The position numbers were made by a program, and so were the translations under genes. This document shows positions 60,920-64,000 of a stretch of DNA of 64,000 nt, piece after piece (position 1 is the stretch's first letter; each line of letters begins with the position of its first letter). Under the pieces are notes generated by a model. That model saw only the letters and a list, made by a program, of their open reading frames with translations. It made no database searches and was not told the origin of the DNA. This DNA comes from Narthecium ossifragum (lineage: Eukaryota > Streptophyta > Magnoliopsida > Dioscoreales > Nartheciaceae), in NCBI GenBank assembly GCA_963920575.1, contig OY986967.1:3703869-3767868 (forward strand), given 5' to 3'.

Positions 60920-61366
60920 GGGGGTGTTTGGTTGATTGTATTAGCTAATGCATGCATTAGCTAATGCAGCATTTTGGTCTATACCAATATTTGGTTGGCC
61001 ACTGCATTAACTAATGCATGCATTAGCTAATACAAAAGGCTGTTTGGTTGGCCACTGCATTAACTAATGCATGCATCAGTTAATGCAAAAAGGGCCTCCA
61101 ATGCTGCATTAGCAAAAACAACCAAAATGACTGTTTTTGCTAATGCAGCAGATGCAATGCATTGCATTAGCAGATGCAATGCATTGCATTAGCAGATGCA
61201 ATGCATTGCATTAGCAGATGCAATGCATTGCATTAGCAGATGCAATGCATTGCATTAGCAGATGCAATGCATTGCATTAGCAGATGCAATGCATTGCATT
61301 GAGCAATACACTGCATTGCATTGAGCAATACACTGCATTAGCTAATGCAAGCAACCGAACACCCCC
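60920..61366. mobile_element. Tourist-like (PIF/Harbinger) MITE
   Basis: This is a 447-base element, GGGGGTGTTTGGTTG...CAACCGAACACCCCC, flanked by TAA at 60917-60919 and 61367-61369. Joining the flanks with one TAA restores the copia reading frame (KKIL then GMEIKRDR on the minus strand), which fixes the insertion point. The 3-bp TWA duplication and terminal GTGTTTGG fit PIF/Harbinger-derived MITEs. It contains many 'GCATTAGCTAATGCA' palindromes and a 22-bp tandem array. Confidence 0.9.
61151..61304. repeat. 22-bp tandem repeat, seven copies, palindromic core
   Basis: The unit GATGCAATGCATTGCATTAG (20 of 22 bases shown) starts at 61151 and every 22 bases to 61283. The core ATGCAATGCATTGCAT is a perfect 16-base palindrome. 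Confidence 0.95.
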
Positions 61367-63178
61367 TAAAATTTTTTTGGCTTCTCCAAGATCCTTCATC
61401 TCAAATTCATTTTTCAACTGAGCCTTTAGCTTCTCAATCTCCACCTTGCTCTTAAATGCAATTAGCATGTCATCAACATATAAGAGCAAATATATGAAGG
61501 ATCCATCTCGTAACTCTCTGAAATAGACACAATGATGAAAATTGCTTCTCGTGTACTTGAACCCTTTCATGAATTGGTCAAATCTTTTGCTTCATTGCCT
61601 TGGAGACTGTTTCAAGCCATATAGAAACTTCTGTAATTTGTAAACCCAAATTTCTCTTCTAGCAATTTTGAACTCATATGGTTGAGACATGTACAGATCC
61701 TTCTCCAAATCACCATGCAAGAAAGCAATTTTGACATCAAGTTATACTAATTCAAGATCAAACTGAGCAATCAATGCTAGGAAAATACGAATAGAAGAAT
61801 GCTTGACAATTGGAGAAAATACCTCATTGTAGTTTATTCCTTCCTTTTGAGTGTAGCCTTTAGCTACAAGCCTAGTCTTATATCTCAGATTGTCTTTTGC
61901 CAAGTGATCCTCCTTAGTGTAAACCCACTTGCAACCAATGACTTTCTTTCCCAAAGGAAGTTGTACCAACTCCTATGTCAAATTCTTAGAGAGAGATTGC
62001 ATCTCTTCATCCATAGCCTTTTTCCATACTACTTTCTCAGAACTCTTTATTGCTTCTCTGTAATTAGATGTAATATCATCTCCAATAACTGGAAGTGCAT
62101 GTGCTACCAAATCAGTATACATCGCAGGCTTTCGAATATCTCTTCTTGATCTATTGACTGCAATTGAGTCTTGTTGCTATGAAACCTCCCGAGTCTCCTC
62201 CTCATCTGAACTTGATTACTCATTCAGAACATGTATGCTATTAATCTTCATTGGAGCAACTGGAGCCTCAAACTCCACCTGCTATGAAGCACTCCTACTA
62301 TTACTCTCCTCTCTAGAGCTCTGTAGATTCTCCTTCAACATTGAGAACTCATCAAATTTAACATCTATGCTAAAAATAACCTTATTTGACTAAAGGCACC
62401 AAAGCCTATATCCTTTCACGTCAGTCTTAAAGCCCAAAAATATTGCTTTCTTGGTTCTAGGATTTAGCTTGCTTTCCTTGACATGATAATATGCATGACA
62501 ATCAAATATATGCAAAGAATCATAATCTGTAGCAGGATGTCCAGACCATACATTAAGTGGAGTTTTCCCCTAATTTGCAGTTGTAGGTAATTTGTTGATG
62601 AGATGACACGCATATGACAGTGCCTCAACCCAAAATTCTTTGCCCAAGCCAGCATTAGACAACATACATCATACTTTCTCTAGTATAGTACGGTTCATAC
62701 GTTCTGCTATCCCATTCTGTTGTAGTGTCTCCCTAACAGGGAAGTGTCTAACTATGCCCTCATCCTCACATAGCTTCAAAAAAGGGTCTGATTTGAACTC
62801 ATCACCATTATTTGATCAACAACATTTAATTTTTCTACAAGTTTGAGTTTCTATCATCTTCTTTTACTTCAAGAAAATAACTAACACTTCACCCTTATAC
62901 TGCATAGGATAGACCCAAACTCTTCTAGAATAATCATCAACAAAAGAAACAAACTAATGCATACCTCCCAAACATCTGAGTGTATATAATCCAAAATACA
63001 TTGAGTTTAATGAACTGCAGTGCCAAACTTTACTCTAGTTTGCTTGCCCAAAACACAGTGCTTACGGAAACTAAGTTTGCATGTCTTTGCTCCTTTTAAG
63101 AGACTTTGCTTCATCAATCCATTTAAAGCTTTTTCTCCTGTATGTCTTAATCGCATATGTCATAGTTTGGTGGTATAT

Positions 63179-64000
63179 TGTGAGGACCTGCCCCTCTACC
63201 CCTGTGGCTCGCTGTAGACCGCAAAGGCAATTTGGTAAATTGCGCCTTATTGGTTTGTTTCACACCCGCGTGTGCACACACTGGCCTTGTCTGTGTTCGT
63301 GTTTGTTTAGAATGGCTAGGTGAACCCGAGATCGGAAGATCTGAGCTTGTGCTTGTGTTTTAGCCCAAGTTTGCCTTTCTGAGTAAAGGAGATCGATCTG
63401 GATGGCTAGGGAGATCGATCTGGATTTTTGCAAAGAAGATCGATCTGGATTTCAAGGAGATCGATCTCGATTGCAAAGGTGATCGATCTCACATGCCCTG
63501 GAGATCGATCATGATCGAGTCGGTGCTGTCTTTCTCTTTCGCGAGGACGCCGTCGGCCGTCGCTCTCCCTTGTCAGAGAGGGAAGTCTTCCCCTCCCTTT
63601 TCCCCCAGCTTTTTCCCCTCTTTCCCGGCTTTCCCCTCCCCCTTTCCCCTCTTTTCTTCCCCTCCTCTTCCTCCTTCTCCTTCTCTTCTTCTTCCCTCCT
63701 TCTCTCTTTCCCGCGGTGCTCTGTTTCTTCCCTTTACCGCCGGCGAGCTTCTTTCCCTCCGTTCTCCCTCCTCCGGCCACCAAATTGGGTGTTCTTTGGC
63801 TCGTTGGATTCGTGACAACGAGAGGAAGGCTCCTGGTGTGATTTGGCAGCTTGTTGGCGATCAAATCGCGGGGAATCAGCCAAGGAAAGCGCAGCTAGGT
63901 AGGGTTATACCTACTAATGTTTATTTCAGGTTTTCTTGAGATCTAGCCGTTGGATCTTGTTGATCCTTGCTTTGTTGGATTGCTTATGCCTTGTAGAATA
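63179..64000. mobile_element. Family A LTR, opposite orientation, cut by the window end
   Basis: It starts TGTGAGGACCTGCCCCTCTA and runs through the reverse complement of the family A terminal block ('ggcaatttggtaaattgcgcc', 'cacacccgcgtgtgcacaca'), a GATCGATC cluster, and a CT-rich block (63590-63780) equivalent to the purine-rich block of the other copies. It is inserted in the copia remnant; the other end and target duplication lie outside the window. The frames here (63406-63939) are low-complexity and not called. Confidence 0.8.
63391..63516. repeat. GATCGATC palindrome cluster, third family A copy
   Basis: Six GATCGATC octamers occur in about 125 bases, mostly as AGATCGATCT (a 10-base palindrome) with 'ggat' spacers. 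Confidence 0.85.

Larger units (their letters stand above)
60068..63178 (-). pseudogene. Ty1/copia pol remnant
   Basis: Minus-strand pieces run in copia order. Integrase parts are at 63178-62400 (KLSFRKHCVLGKQTRVKFGT, IHSDVW, then the region before RT). Reverse transcriptase is at 61969-61380 (WVYTKEDHLAKDNLRYKTRL, EVFSPIVKHSSIRIFLALI, YLLLYVDDMLIAFKS with the catalytic YVDD) and 60913-60422 (MEIKRDRVKGIVCLSQKRYL, VPYANVVGSLMY, ARVP). RNase H is at 60394-60068 (STTEAEYMAVTEAIKEAIWL). Many stops and frame changes, a MITE at 60920-61366 and a family A LTR at its right end interrupt it. Gag is not in view, being beyond the LTR or lost. Not functional. Confidence 0.9.

Noticed and set aside
61151..61304. 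CRISPR-like array of regular 22-bp spacing
   Set aside because: The units are directly adjacent tandem repeats without unique spacers, inside a MITE in a plant genome.
63406..63939. Two opposite frames of about 150 residues at the window end
   Set aside because: They are readings of the CT-rich block of a family A LTR on the two strands.

Overview
This is nuclear DNA from a flowering plant. The evidence is spliced genes with GT-AG introns, plant-type gene families (an NPY/NPH3 BTB protein, a ubiquitin-RUB fusion, a plant COX17, a phospholipid N-methyltransferase, a PSMD9-like proteasome chaperone) and typical plant transposable elements. A monocot is plausible, but the sequence alone does not settle it. 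There are no operons and no CRISPR array, and I saw no tRNA or rRNA gene.

Layout. Bases 1-16.8 kb are almost entirely nested transposons. They hold several copies of one long LTR family (called family A here), a fragment of an SRC2-like C2-domain gene, a dead PIF/Harbinger transposase, a Cassandra-type TRIM with 5S-rRNA-like LTRs inserted in that transposase, a degenerate 80-95 bp tandem array, a deletion derivative of a Ty1/copia element, and a broken pararetrovirus (Caulimoviridae) fragment with a movement-protein domain. Bases 16.8-29.7 kb are mostly non-coding: a 127-bp tandem repeat, a ~2.5 kb inverted repeat, and a 953-bp foldback Mutator-like element with a 9-bp target duplication.

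Bases 29.8-46.2 kb form the gene island. NPY-like (+) and ubiquitin-RUB (-) converge. COX17 (-) has a far-upstream non-coding first exon. The last exon of PLMT (+) follows a minisatellite and an assembly gap that hide its 5' half. Bases 47.7-53.1 kb hold a nearly complete, young, but mutated Ty3/gypsy chromovirus with 402-bp LTRs and a GAACG target duplication. Bases 53.1-55.4 kb are simple and satellite-like repeats plus a small MITE. A five-exon PSMD9-like gene lies at 55.5-58.9 kb. The window ends in an inactivated Ty1/copia element (-), itself interrupted by a Tourist-like MITE and by another family A LTR.

The genes are unrelated housekeeping and developmental genes: auxin/PIN-linked organ patterning, ubiquitin/RUB conjugation, mitochondrial copper delivery, phosphatidylcholine synthesis and proteasome assembly. 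They do not form a functional cluster. The more novel material is in the repeats. Family A LTR copies carry copy-specific clusters of short self-complementary motifs (GATCGATC, or a TACTGTAGCTACAGTA hairpin) in a similar part of the LTR. The TRIM, Harbinger and family A nest, the gag-to-RNase H fusion copia derivative and the two long hairpin loci are also worth checking.
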